Shown here piece after piece: positions 7,696 to 15,515 of a stretch of 64,000 bases of DNA. The notes below the pieces were generated by a model. That model had not been told where the DNA came from. It saw nothing but the letters and a program-made list of their open reading frames with translations, and made no database searches. The position numbers were made by a program, and so were the translations under genes. The DNA comes from Nocardioidaceae bacterium (GTDB taxonomy: Bacteria > Actinomycetota > Actinomycetes > Propionibacteriales > Nocardioidaceae): contig JAUJOD010000006.1 of NCBI GenBank assembly GCA_030447865.1, forward strand, positions 1 through 64,000, in the 5' to 3' direction. Position 1 is the stretch's first letter. Each line of letters opens with the position of its first letter.

Positions 7696-7730
7696 GTAGC
7701 GGGGGCAGGATTTGAACCTGCGACCTCTGG
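7696..7730 (-). repeat. tRNA-Met 3'-end fragment, putative att site copy 1
   Basis: 35 bp identical to 15303-15337 and in the same orientation. Read on the minus strand it is the T-arm and acceptor end of a tRNA (GGTTCAAATCCTGCC followed by CCCGCTAC). The 5' half of the tRNA is missing here. It is the footprint left by an integrase that targets a tRNA 3' end. Confidence 0.75.
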
Positions 7731-7902
7731 ATGCCATCAGGGCCATCACGGCGACTACGGTTTCGGGCCGAAAGCTACCGATTCGCTCGGCGTGGTGAGG
7801 GATTCGCCCTCGCTTCCAGTCGCAGGATACCCGTTAGGTGCGGGCTGGACGGACTCAAAGTGGACCGTAGATGGACACCGCTCGAATCCGTTGCCGGCGA
7901 CG

Positions 7903-8300
7903 TCAGCGTGAGCCGGTGTCGTCGTCCGACTCGGCCTCGAGCGCGGCTTTGGCGGCTCGAAACAGCGCCGCGAGCGAGGCCTTCCATTCAGGTAGGTCGA
8001 CCGAGAGGGTCGCTAGGTGATCGCGCGGTTGATCTCGTCATACTGGTGGATGATGAAGTTCCGGTTTGCGACGGCAAGTGCCCAGTCGACGCCATCAGGA
8101 GCAAGCACGCCGAGTCTGGAGATCCGATTGGCTGCCTCACCGAGCTTCATCATCAGGGAGTCGCCAGCCTCCTGGAGGAGGTCGTCGGCGAGGTAGGCAT
8201 CCCTGCCCCGTTCAACGATGTCGTCGACGCGTTCGAGCCAGCCCCGGATGTGGAGCAGTTCCTTGGCTGCCTTAGGTCCATCACACCGGCAGCGCTTCAC
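7903..8300 (-). pseudogene. hepT: HEPN ribonuclease HepT (DUF86-like), frameshifted C-terminus
   Basis: The frame from GTG 8300 encodes ELLHIRGWLERVDDIVERG and the diagnostic HEPN motif RNFIIHQY (R-x4-H-x-Y) but stops early at 8013. Dropping into the neighbouring frame continues naturally with SVDLPEWKASLAALFRAAKA and a stop at 7903, giving about 130 aa, the normal HepT length. One C is missing near 8013-8018. HepT is the RNase toxin neutralised by the adjacent MntA nucleotidyltransferase, and the two genes overlap by about 20 nt. The RNase motif survives, but the last third of the protein is lost unless the indel is a sequencing error. Confidence 0.75.
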
Positions 8301-8754
8301 GGCGGATGTCGTCATCCAGCCTCGGCTTGAGGCCGCCGTAGTCAATCAAGTCGACGTCGCGGCCGAGGACCTGTTCGATGAGCTGCTTGAAGCGGACGAA
8401 GTCGAACGACGACGTTCCTGCGGGAGCTTCAACGATCAGGTCGATGTCCGAGTCCGGGCGGGCTTGGTGGCGAGCGACGGAACCGAAGACGGCGAGGCGG
8501 GTATAACCACGTTCAGCGGCGAGGGTCCTAAGTATCGGAGCAGCGGCTTCAAGCAGAAGCTCGGGGTGAACGCCGTCGAGCTCTGGCGCGAACTTGAGCT
8601 GCTGGCTAACAGCAGGCTGCGTGATGCCGACAGCGTCAGCGATCTGCCGCTGACTCATCCCGACAGCACTCATGGCGCGCAACGCGAGAACTCGGCGCAG
8701 CCTCGCAAGGCCCTCGTCACGTCGGGCAGCCCGATACTCAGTCGGCAGGGTCAT
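8281..8754 (-). CDS. mntA: HTH-MNT fusion, MntA-type minimal nucleotidyltransferase antitoxin
   Basis: 157 aa. Residues about 28-52 form a helix-turn-helix (MSQRQIADAVGITQPAVSQQ). Residues about 85-157 are a minimal nucleotidyltransferase with FGSVARHQARPDSDIDLIV, the G-S-x10-D-x-D metal and nucleotide site. MNT proteins of this type modify and silence HEPN toxins. The fusion to an HTH allows self-repression: ATAAG/CTTAT arms (8753-8767) straddle the start, and TAAGAT (8761-8766, minus strand) lies 6 nt from the ATG, so the mRNA is probably leaderless. The neighbouring hepT is frameshifted. Confidence 0.85.
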   Translation of the reverse strand: MTLPTEYRAARRDEGLARLRRVLALRAMSAVGMSQRQIADAVGITQPAVSQQLKFAPELDGVHPELLLEAAAPILRTLAAERGYTRLAVFGSVARHQARPDSDIDLIVEAPAGTSSFDFVRFKQLIEQVLGRDVDLIDYGGLKPRLDDDIRREALPV

Positions 8755-8767
8755 AAGCTAATCTTAT
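8753..8767 (-). promoter_or_regulatory. mntA operator and -10 box
   Basis: ATAAG-N5-CTTAT inverted repeat overlapping both a TAAGAT -10 element and the ATG of mntA. The layout matches the two other antitoxin promoters in this window. Function inferred. Confidence 0.5.
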
Positions 8768-8782
8768 CAGGGCATCCTCGCG

Positions 8783-10105
8783 CTACCCCGGTGAAAGCGA
8801 GCCCCCGGGGCCGTGGGCGCCCAGGCCACTCGATACGCCGCAGCACAAACGAGAAGCGAGGGTCCCGGCTCCCACCGGGACCCTCGCCATCGTCCGTCGT
8901 CCTCGCGGTGGCCATACGCGAAGCCGCACCGGACACGCGGTCTTTCTCGTGCTCCGCCGAACGACTCGAACCTCCACCTGAATGGAACGTCCGCCGCTGG
9001 ATGCGGCGTTCGCGACCTGTCGACCAGCGCCAGCGAGGCGTGGGAGACCGCAAGCTGCGGCCAGACCTGCTGCCAGCACGGTGGCAGTTCCTAGACGGCT
9101 CGCCAGAGCGGGCGCAACCAGCGAGCCGACAGTCATCGCCAGCACATGCGGAAGCATCCATAGCGAGGCTTGCATTGGGGCAAGACCGGCGACCAGTTGG
9201 AGGTGCTGGATGAACAAGAACGCGGCTCCGCCGGACGCAGTCGCGCCAAGGGCCAGCACACCGAGGGCGGTGGTCAAGGTCCGGTCAGCGAACAACCGCA
9301 TGTCCAGCAGGGGTTCGCGGAGGCGGCGTTGTCGCTGCACGAACGCCACACCGCAACCCAATGCAACCACGGACGCCAGCAGCGCCACCTGAGTCGGGCC
9401 GTTCGCGGCCACCTCCTTGAGTCCATAAACGGCGGGCAGCATGGTGGCTAACGACAGGGCCACGCTCGGTAGGTCCACCCGGCCCGCTGCGGGGTCGCGG
9501 TGCTCCGGGAGCAGAAACGGCCCAGTGAGCAGCAGCAGCCCCATCACGGGAACGCCGAGCAGGAACACCGACCCCCACCAGTACGCGGTCAGCAGGAATC
9601 CACCCGCGATCGGCCCCGCGGCGACACCGAACATGACGCATGCACCCCATAGTCCGATGGCGGTGGCCCGCTGACCGGGGTGGCGGAACATGGTGCTGAT
9701 AAGTGCCAACGTGGATGGCATCAACGTGGCCCCGGCCACGCCGAGCAACGCGCGGGCGAAGATCAACATCGCCGCTGAGTCAGCGAACGCCGCCATCACC
9801 GACGCCAGGGCGAACCCGGCGGCTCCGATCAGCAGCAGCCGACGGCGGCCTATCCGGTCCCCCACTGGGCCCATGGTCACCAGCAGCCCGGCGACCACGA
9901 ACCCGTAGACGTCGCTGATCCACAGCAGCTGGGTGCTGCTGGCGTGCAGCTCAGCACCCAGAATCGGCAGGGCGAGGAACAACACACCCAAGTCCAGTGA
10001 CACCATCAAGGTGGGCAGGCTCAACACGGCGAGACCCAGCCATTCACGCTTCCCGGCGCGCAGCCCGTCACCACGTTGAACGTCGACGTGGGTTACCCCG
10101 GTCAT
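8783..10105 (-). CDS. MFS drug-efflux transporter (DHA2-like), C-terminus lost
   Basis: Residues 1 to about 350 are a good MFS transporter: TLMVSLDLGVLFLALPILG (helix 1), GDRIGRRRLLLIGAA (the conserved loop 2-3 motif), RALLGVAGATLMPSTLALI and GLWGACVMFGVAAGPIAGGFLL (antiporter motif). About ten transmembrane segments are visible. After RLGTATVLAAGLAAACG (about position 9050) the sequence turns into Arg-rich non-membrane residues, so the last helices are missing through a frameshift or rearrangement. The ATG overlaps the stop of the upstream hydrolase (ATGA), so the two form one operon under the divergent AraC-type regulator. Probably non-functional as a transporter. Confidence 0.75.
   Translation of the reverse strand: MTGVTHVDVQRGDGLRAGKREWLGLAVLSLPTLMVSLDLGVLFLALPILGAELHASSTQLLWISDVYGFVVAGLLVTMGPVGDRIGRRRLLLIGAAGFALASVMAAFADSAAMLIFARALLGVAGATLMPSTLALISTMFRHPGQRATAIGLWGACVMFGVAAGPIAGGFLLTAYWWGSVFLLGVPVMGLLLLTGPFLLPEHRDPAAGRVDLPSVALSLATMLPAVYGLKEVAANGPTQVALLASVVALGCGVAFVQRQRRLREPLLDMRLFADRTLTTALGVLALGATASGGAAFLFIQHLQLVAGLAPMQASLWMLPHVLAMTVGSLVAPALASRLGTATVLAAGLAAACGLPRLAGAGRQVANAASSGGRSIQVEVRVVRRSTRKTACPVRLRVWPPRGRRTMARVPVGAGTLASRLCCGVSSGLGAHGPGGSLSPG
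8857..8886 (-). terminator. Probable intrinsic terminator
   Basis: A perfect 12-bp stem (8857-8868 with 8875-8886) and 6-nt loop lie inside the degenerate 3' end of the MFS frame. Read on the minus strand it is followed by CTTCTCGTTTG. It probably ends the hydrolase-MFS transcript. Confidence 0.5.
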
Positions 10106-10845
10106 GAGGGCACGACCAGGGAGTCCAGCACTTCGACCAGTTCGGTGGGGATCGACACCATCGGCCAGTGGCCCGCCCGCAAACTCAGCACGGTCCAGGA
10201 CGATCCCTGACTGGCAGCTGTCACCGGCGCCGAAAGGGTGACGTCGTTGTTCTCACCGACGCAGGCGATGTAGGTCGCCGACAGTTCCTCGGCGCCTCGG
10301 GTCATGATAGCGGGCTCGGTGACGGTGCGTCCGGGCTGACCCACGAAGCGTTCGGCAAGCCACTGCTGTTGGGCGGCCGTCAGATCCGGCTCCGCGGCGA
10401 GGCCCTCCGCGGGCGGCGCCGGCCACCGGCCACCGTTTTCGGTGATCGCGTCGATCTCACCCTGGCGGGCTTTCGCGTCGTCGGACCAGTCATCGATCAG
10501 GCTTCGGCCGTCACTGGGAACGAACGCCTGGATGAACACGGTGTGCGCGACGCGGTCCGGGGTCCGGTCAGCTACCTGGCCGACCACAATGCCCGAGTAG
10601 GAGTGGCCGACCAGGATCACGTCGCGCAGGTCCCGGTCGTTGAGCAGTGAGATCACCTCACCGACATGAGTCTGGAGCCCAATATTGGCTACGTCGTCGT
10701 CGGGGCTCATGCCGGACAAGGTGAGGGTGTGGACGCGGTGACCGCGGGAGCGCAGCCCGTCGGCAACCCCGTCCCAGACCCAGGCGCCCATCCAGGCGCC
10801 AGGAACCAGTACGTAGGTGCGCTGCCGGTCAGCGTGCATGGTCAT
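10102..10845 (-). CDS. Alpha/beta hydrolase (esterase-like)
   Basis: 247 aa. The oxyanion region is VLVPGAWMGAWVWDGVADGL (residues about 11-30). The nucleophile elbow is GHSYSG, and a C-terminal RAGHWPM supplies the catalytic His. The sequence resembles small ester hydrolases often annotated as salicylate-esterase-like proteins. ATG 10845 follows CGAAAGG. Its stop overlaps the MFS start, so hydrolysis and export of the same compound is a reasonable inference. The divergent AraC/GlxA-type gene 119 bp away is the likely regulator. Confidence 0.8.
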   Translation of the reverse strand: MTMHADRQRTYVLVPGAWMGAWVWDGVADGLRSRGHRVHTLTLSGMSPDDDVANIGLQTHVGEVISLLNDRDLRDVILVGHSYSGIVVGQVADRTPDRVAHTVFIQAFVPSDGRSLIDDWSDDAKARQGEIDAITENGGRWPAPPAEGLAAEPDLTAAQQQWLAERFVGQPGRTVTEPAIMTRGAEELSATYIACVGENNDVTLSAPVTAASQGSSWTVLSLRAGHWPMVSIPTELVEVLDSLVVPS

Positions 10846-10964
10846 GATGGATGCCTTTCGTGTCGGTGGATGATCACGGCTTGCTCTGCATGGGGCTACA
10901 AATCTGACTCTCGCCGTCGACAACCGCCATTGTCCCGAGAGCCGACTTACGAAAGAATCGAGCC

Positions 10965-11993
10965 ATGCACCTCGTCGCCGTCCTCGCTCTCGACGGCGTG
11001 ATGCCATTCGAGTGCTCTATCCCCCAGCGAATCCTCGGCTCCGCCCGCGGGCACGACGGCCGCGCCCTCTATCGAGTCGCCACCTGCTCGCTCGACGGCC
11101 AGCCCGTTCGCTCCATCGCCGACTTCACGATCAACGTGCGCCACGGGCCCGAACTTCTGTCGGAATCCGACACGATCATCATCCCGCCGTTCGGCAGCCC
11201 CGACGAACCGCTTTCACCGACACTCTGCAGGCGAGTCGCTCAAGTCCTCGACGACGCGCCTGCACCCGTCAGACTCGTGTCATTGTGCGGCGCGGCCTAC
11301 CTACTCGCGGCCATCGGACGACTTGATGACAAGCGAGCCACCACGCACTGGAGTCTCACAGAGATGTTCCGTCGCGACTTCCCCAACGTCGCGCTTGACC
11401 CGAACGTGCTCTTCGTGGACCACGGGACCCTCCTCACCGCCGCGGGCGCAGCAGCAGGGATCGACTGCTGCCTTCACATCATCCGGACGGACCACGGAGC
11501 CGCGATAGCCAACGACGTCGCCCGGTTCTGCGTCGTAGCGCCGCACCGAGACGGCGGGCAGCAGCAGTTCATCGAACGGCCGGTACCTGCAGCACTCGAC
11601 AACTCGACGCAGCAAGTCCGAGCATGGGCGCTCGACCACCTCGACCAACGGCTAACTCTGCGCGACCTTGCCGACCGCTCAAACACGAGCGTCCGCACTC
11701 TGACGCGGTGGTTCCGCGCCGATACCGGCGTAAGTCCAACGCAATGGCTACTCGATCAGCGTGTCAGCTTGGCCCGACGTCTTCTCGAAAGGACCAACCT
11801 GTCCATCGAGCGAATCGCTCACCAGTCCGGATTCAACTCCGCCGTCAGCCTGCGTACGCACTTCGCCCGAATCGTCGGCGTATCACCATCCACCTACCGA
11901 CACAACTTCCATGAAACGGACACCGGCATCTCAGCCACCGATGACGAGCCGCCGCCTCCTTCAGCCAACCGCTACACAAGCCGGAGCGCTTAG
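10965..11993 (+). CDS. GlxA-type AraC-family transcriptional regulator
   Basis: 342 aa. Residues about 1-185 are a DJ-1/PfpI-like domain (MHLVAVLALDGVMPFE at the start, LVSLCGAAYLLAAIG at the elbow, then HWSLTEMFRRDFP). Residues about 215-310 are a double AraC HTH (TLRDLADRSNTSVRTLTRWF, then SIERIAHQSGFNSAVSLRTH). This is the architecture of GlxA/FtrA-like regulators. Divergent from the hydrolase/MFS operon with a 119-bp shared promoter region, so it is the probable controller of that operon. Intact. Confidence 0.85.
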   Translation: MHLVAVLALDGVMPFECSIPQRILGSARGHDGRALYRVATCSLDGQPVRSIADFTINVRHGPELLSESDTIIIPPFGSPDEPLSPTLCRRVAQVLDDAPAPVRLVSLCGAAYLLAAIGRLDDKRATTHWSLTEMFRRDFPNVALDPNVLFVDHGTLLTAAGAAAGIDCCLHIIRTDHGAAIANDVARFCVVAPHRDGGQQQFIERPVPAALDNSTQQVRAWALDHLDQRLTLRDLADRSNTSVRTLTRWFRADTGVSPTQWLLDQRVSLARRLLERTNLSIERIAHQSGFNSAVSLRTHFARIVGVSPSTYRHNFHETDTGISATDDEPPPPSANRYTSRSA

Positions 11994-12211
11994 GCGATGG
12001 AGTCGCTAGAGGCATGCTCTGCCCGTCGCGTACCGCTGGCTCAAGCAGAGTGACACCGGCCTCACGATGAACCGTCTAGTGGTTCGCGTACCCGCCGCCG
12101 CACATCGATCACCGACAACCCACATACTTGTGCGCCAGCAAACGTTCAGGAGATCCGCAAGCTCCTCACCGCGACGCCGGGTGCGGCGTCGCAGTCGCTG
12201 TCGCGGCGGCG

Positions 12212-12646
12212 CTAGCGGGGGCCGATGGGCAGTTCTTGAAGGGGTTGACCGCCATCAATGAAGAGTCGCGCATGCGGGTAAGTAGCAGCCGCAATGCGTT
12301 CAAGGCTTGCTCTGTGGGCTTTGGGGTGTCTGCCGTCGAGCGCACCGACTCGGACCGCGAAGACGAGGTCGAAGGGCTCGTCACCCTCGGCCAAGGTGAA
12401 GTCCTCAATGGCCACCTGGCGTGCGCTCAAGCGACCTGAGGTGATCTGCTCGTGCGAGCGGGCTTTGAGCTGGTTGATCGCTGCCGACGACCTGTCGATC
12501 GCGAGGATATGTCCCGTGGTCAGCTGGTCGGCGACTGCGCGTGCCGCAGCACCGGGACCGCAGCCGATCTCCAGCACTCGTATATGCGGCTGTATCGGTA
12601 GCGCCGCGACGATAGCGGCGAGTCGTGGCGAGAGGTGGGTTGTCAC
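12212..12646 (-). CDS. Class I SAM-dependent methyltransferase (short)
   Basis: 144 aa. Motif I VLEIGCGPGAAARAVA (residues about 24-39) and the acidic strand-2 end ILAIDRS are clear, then DEPFDLVFAVRVGAL as motif IV. It is short but ends with a plausible FIDGGQPLQELP, so it looks complete. It starts at GTG 12646, 3 nt after the YCII gene's stop. The DHFR-like/YCII/methyltransferase order suggests a small detoxification or modification operon. Substrate unknown. Confidence 0.7.
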   Translation of the reverse strand: MTTHLSPRLAAIVAALPIQPHIRVLEIGCGPGAAARAVADQLTTGHILAIDRSSAAINQLKARSHEQITSGRLSARQVAIEDFTLAEGDEPFDLVFAVRVGALDGRHPKAHRASLERIAAATYPHARLFIDGGQPLQELPIGPR

Positions 12647-12649
12647 GGC

Positions 12650-13036
12650 TCAACCGTCCGCCGATTGCCGGCGGCCAGCGGCTACCGCGGGCAGGTCCAG
12701 TAATGGGTGCACCTTAACCTTACTGGTTGCGGCGTCTGGGATTCGGGCCGCGGCCTCGATCGCCGCGTCGATGTTGGGGCACTCGACTATGTAGTAGCCA
12801 GCGGGAACATCCTCCATGGCGACCGCTCGGTCCAGGGCAGCCAGCGTTGCGCCGTCGCGCACTCGTACGGTGGTTGCCTGTTCGGGCGGTGCAAGTGGCG
12901 AGCAGTCCAACAGGCAACCGCGAGAGTCGAGCTCCTCGATCAGCGCCACGTGTTCGGCCATCTCGTTATCGGTGCCGGCGGCGGGTAGCTCGTCCCAGCG
13001 GGATCGAGGGGAATGAACGAGCAGCAGAAACTTCAC
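12650..13036 (-). CDS. YCII-related (DGPF-type) protein
   Basis: 128 aa. Begins VKFLLLVHSPRSRW and has the YCII core DVPAGYYIVECPNIDAAIEAAARIPDA in two pieces, ending KVKVHPLLDLP. YCII-fold proteins are small ferredoxin-like dimers with a His-Asp pair, often next to ECF sigma factors. Here the neighbours are a DHFR-like reductase and a methyltransferase instead. GTG 13036 overlaps the corrected stop of the upstream gene (GTGA). Confidence 0.7.
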   Translation of the reverse strand: MKFLLLVHSPRSRWDELPAAGTDNEMAEHVALIEELDSRGCLLDCSPLAPPEQATTVRVRDGATLAALDRAVAMEDVPAGYYIVECPNIDAAIEAAARIPDAATSKVKVHPLLDLPAVAAGRRQSADG

Positions 13037-13579
13037 AAGATGGGTTTCCTCACGTCATAGGTTGCGCAGACGAACGCACGATTCTGCGCTAGTTCCTCCA
13101 GTTCCAGCTCGAACCGGCGGGGAAAGAGGGACGGCCGGCCCTAGTGTCACCGGCGCGATCGACACGATCAGCTGATCAAGCAGCCTTCCATCGGCGAACT
13201 GTCCGGCCAGGTCGCCTCCGCCCACCACCCAGACGTCCTTGCTGCCCCGCGGCCGCAGAAATCCCCGCGTGGATCGGCGCGCGACCGCGCCCTCAGCGAA
13301 TCGGATGTCAGCACCGTCGATACCGGGAAGGCTTGCGCGTGTGAAGACCCAGCTCGGCAGCGCGAAGGGCCACTTGTCGTGAGCCCCTTGAAGGTGTTCG
13401 CGAACCCACTCGTCAGTCGTCCGCCCCATCACGATCGCTCCGACCCCGCCCATGAACTCCTCGTGGCTGTTCGGGCCAGCCGCGTCGATGTCGTGGACGA
13501 ACAACCACTCGAGGGAGTCCCGCTCGTCGGCGATGTATCCGTCCAGCGTCGTGGCGGTGAAGTAGATGGTCCTGGTCAC
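13033..13579 (-). pseudogene. DHFR/RibD-C-family reductase, frameshifted near the C-terminus
   Basis: From GTG 13579 the protein reads TRTIYFTATTLDGYIADERD, GGVGAIVMGRTTDEWV and KDVWVVGGGDLAGQF, the diagnostic blocks of the dihydrofolate-reductase/RibD C-terminal family found in many actinobacteria. At about 13140 one G is missing from a G run. The correct tail (LFPRRFELELEELAQNRAF then VCATYDV) is present in the next frame and stops at 13033, overlapping the YCII start. As written the protein ends with about 20 wrong residues at 13055. Family members reduce riboflavin precursors or unknown substrates. Confidence 0.75.
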
Positions 13580-13821
13580 CCGATGCTCCCAGAGAGCCGT
13601 CCCCCAAACGAAGGGATCGCCGTTGTCGATGCTCACTCCCGCTTCGCGCAGCATCAGCCGGACCAGCTGACGCCGACGCACGGAGAACGTGTGCGCACAT
13701 AGCGTATCTGCCGCGCCGGGTGCCAGTGGTGGCAAACCTGCACGGACGCGCGCCGTACCTACGTCCACTGCCTTCGGCATCGAGGTTGTCTCCCACCGAA
13801 ATGGTCGCGCACGACTGGCGC
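13580..13821. other. Upstream region of the DHFR-like gene, no assignable gene
   Basis: An open frame on the minus strand continues upstream of the chosen GTG (residues such as TFSVRRRQLVRLMLREAG) and might be the tail of a decayed gene, but I recognise no family. Confidence 0.4.
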
Positions 13822-14550
13822 TCACAGCTTGTTGTGGTCGCCTGCTCCGAGCCTGAAGGCGGCTGCCGCAAGGTCTGCGTTGGAGCGAGCGGTCGACCCG
13901 TCGGGCATAAACAGAGTGTCCTCAAGGCCGACTCGGGTCGCTATGCGCCGAGCGATGGCGTCCTCGATCAACACCCAAGTAGCCTCACCGTCGCCGTGCT
14001 GTAATCGCGGCGCCCTTACGTTGGCCCGGTCCAAGACCTCGTGAATCTCGGCGACCAGGCTCACTGCATCGTCCCGAGGGACCTCAACAGGCTCGATGCA
14101 GGCTCGCAGTATGTGGTCGCTCAACCCGCCTGCGCCAAGCAGCTGGGCGTCTGCCACCGTCCATATGCCTGCTTCCACTCCAACCTTGGCGCGCAGGAGT
14201 GCGCGCATGACGTCTAGCGACCCCTCCTCACAGAGATTTACGGTGGCATAGTCGGGCTCACGCCACTGAGACACCAGAGCAACACGCCGGGCGACGTTGG
14301 GTTGGATCCAGGCACCTGTGGTCACGCCGACCGGCTTGCCGTGCCGTTGCCGCACCGCGGCAACGACCTTGTCGACGGTGTCCCCGGCGAGTTGCTCCGC
14401 ACCAGCGGCGTCACGTGGATGAAGATGAAAGGCGCCGGCGCCCGCTGCGACGCACGCGACTGCATCCTCCGCGAGTTCCTCAAGTGTCACAGGTACGGCC
14501 GGGTGATCGGCCTTGGACAGGGGTCCATTCAACGTTGCCTGCAAGAGCAT
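13822..14550 (-). CDS. BKACE-family beta-keto acid cleavage enzyme (DUF849)
   Basis: 242 aa. Starts MLLQATLNGPLSKADHPAVP, the typical first strand of BKACE proteins, and has AGAGAFHLHPRDAAG with the HxH zinc ligands, then RQRHGKPVGVTTGAWI. These TIM-barrel enzymes condense beta-keto acids with acetyl-CoA; the family includes Kce, the 3-keto-5-aminohexanoate cleavage enzyme of lysine fermentation. I chose ATG 14550 because the family begins at that strand. The true substrate is unknown. Not obviously in an operon with its neighbours. Confidence 0.75.
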   Translation of the reverse strand: MLLQATLNGPLSKADHPAVPVTLEELAEDAVACVAAGAGAFHLHPRDAAGAEQLAGDTVDKVVAAVRQRHGKPVGVTTGAWIQPNVARRVALVSQWREPDYATVNLCEEGSLDVMRALLRAKVGVEAGIWTVADAQLLGAGGLSDHILRACIEPVEVPRDDAVSLVAEIHEVLDRANVRAPRLQHGDGEATWVLIEDAIARRIATRVGLEDTLFMPDGSTARSNADLAAAAFRLGAGDHNKL

Positions 14551-14664
14551 CCCAACACAGTACGGCCAGCTCTTGACGCCGGCTCGATGCTGTCGGCGGC
14601 TGCGTCGGGCCCAGCCGACGAATGACTCCATCCGCGCGATGGAGGCAAAGTCGTGCCTGGGAGG

Positions 14665-14884
14665 TCAGCGCACCCGCTGGGCTTTACGTGGGCGAGTCGT
14701 GATCAGCCATGAGTGTCCGGGCATCGCCAGCGGCCGCTGCTCTGGTGCGATCTCTACCCACGGGTCGAGAATGTGAGCCGATACCCATGCCGCGGGGAGC
14801 GGGGCGCGCGCGGACCCGAGCGCCCGTGATCTTGACGTAGGTGATGTCCCCGAAGGTGCCGATCGGCGTGCGTGGCCTACCCAC
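14665..14884 (-). pseudogene. Integrase N-terminal stump joined to an unknown C-terminal remnant
   Basis: The first about 30 residues (GRPRTPIGTFGDITYVKITG) match the arm-binding N-terminus of actinobacterial tyrosine integrases (typically RPRTPIGTFG then a beta strand). After about 14790 the match ends. In another frame down to a stop at 14665 the sequence becomes AHILDPWVEIAPEQRPLAMP and ITTRPRKAQRVR, which looks coding but is not integrase. This is a deletion scar. It follows the excisionase gene by 6 nt, as an int gene would. Confidence 0.6.
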
Positions 14885-14890
14885 GACGCT

Positions 14891-15121
14891 TCACCGCCCC
14901 TCGGGCGCCTGCCCCGGCTCGGCCGCGCGGTTCTGCCGCAGCCACTCGTGGACGTCGGTGACGAAGTAGCGGATCTGTCGTCCGATGTGAACCGCGCACG
15001 GTCCTTTGCCGGCCAAACGCCAGGCGTACAGCGTCCTGACAGGCACGTTGAGGTACTCGGAGAGTTGCTCGATGCTCATCAGCGGCTCCGGGCCGCTCAA
15101 GGTCGGTGTGCTGCTGTCCAT
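14891..15121 (-). CDS. xis: Excisionase-like HTH_17 (MerR-type) DNA-binding protein
   Basis: 76 aa. MSIEQLSEYLNVPVRTLYAW, then GRQIRYFVTDVHEWLRQ: the standard winged-HTH excisionase of actinobacterial integrative elements. Such proteins direct the adjacent integrase toward excision. The ATG is at 15121. The integrase that follows on the same strand is only a stump, so this copy has lost its partner. A complete integrase lies 400 bp away on the other strand. Confidence 0.85.
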   Translation of the reverse strand: MDSSTPTLSGPEPLMSIEQLSEYLNVPVRTLYAWRLAGKGPCAVHIGRQIRYFVTDVHEWLRQNRAAEPGQAPEGR

Positions 15122-15263
15122 GCCGAGTAGGTGTGCGGAAGTCTCCGCACCACTCCGTGCTGGACGGGACGACTCCGCACCCGACTTGGGCTACGGGCCA
15201 GCAGCCGGTTCCTGGACCGGGTTTCTGGACACTAAGTGGACACTCGCTCAAGTCTCAAATCGC

Positions 15264-15299
15264 TTTCAGGCTCGGAATCCGTAGATTCCGAGCCTGAAA
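15264..15299. terminator. Strong hairpin, possible bidirectional terminator
   Basis: A perfect 16-bp stem (15264-15279 with 15284-15299) with a 4-nt loop and TTT/AAA at its base. It sits immediately before the tRNA fragment at 15303. It may be the natural terminator of the original tRNA or of the element. Confidence 0.65.
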
Positions 15300-15302
15300 T
15301 TC

Positions 15303-15347
15303 GTAGCGGGGGCAGGATTTGAACCTGCGACCTCTGGGTTATGAGCC
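15303..15347 (-). repeat. tRNA-Met 3'-half fragment, putative att site copy 2
   Basis: The first 35 bp (15303-15337) repeat 7696-7730. This copy runs on through CTCATAA (minus strand), the anticodon loop with CAT, so the target was a tRNA-Met. Beyond it the expected 5' half is absent: the flanking bases cannot close the anticodon stem. A 369-aa integrase starts 170 bp further on. Confidence 0.75.
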
Positions 15348-15515
15348 TGTTCCGACGCTCACCACTTCACTTATCACCGGGTCGCAGTTTGCGCTCAGCG
15401 CAGGTAGACTACCAGGCCAGAGGCAATATCTGGATTCCATAGTCGTCCACCCTCATCCGCCGATGTCTAGCGGTGGCGGCCGACAATCTGCTGACAACAC
15501 CATTCGGAGGCCATT

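Noticed and set aside
7654-7911. ORF beginning with AGAGFEPATSG-like sequence
   Set aside because: This peptide is the well-known false translation of a tRNA 3' end read in antisense; the DNA is the tRNA-Met fragment.
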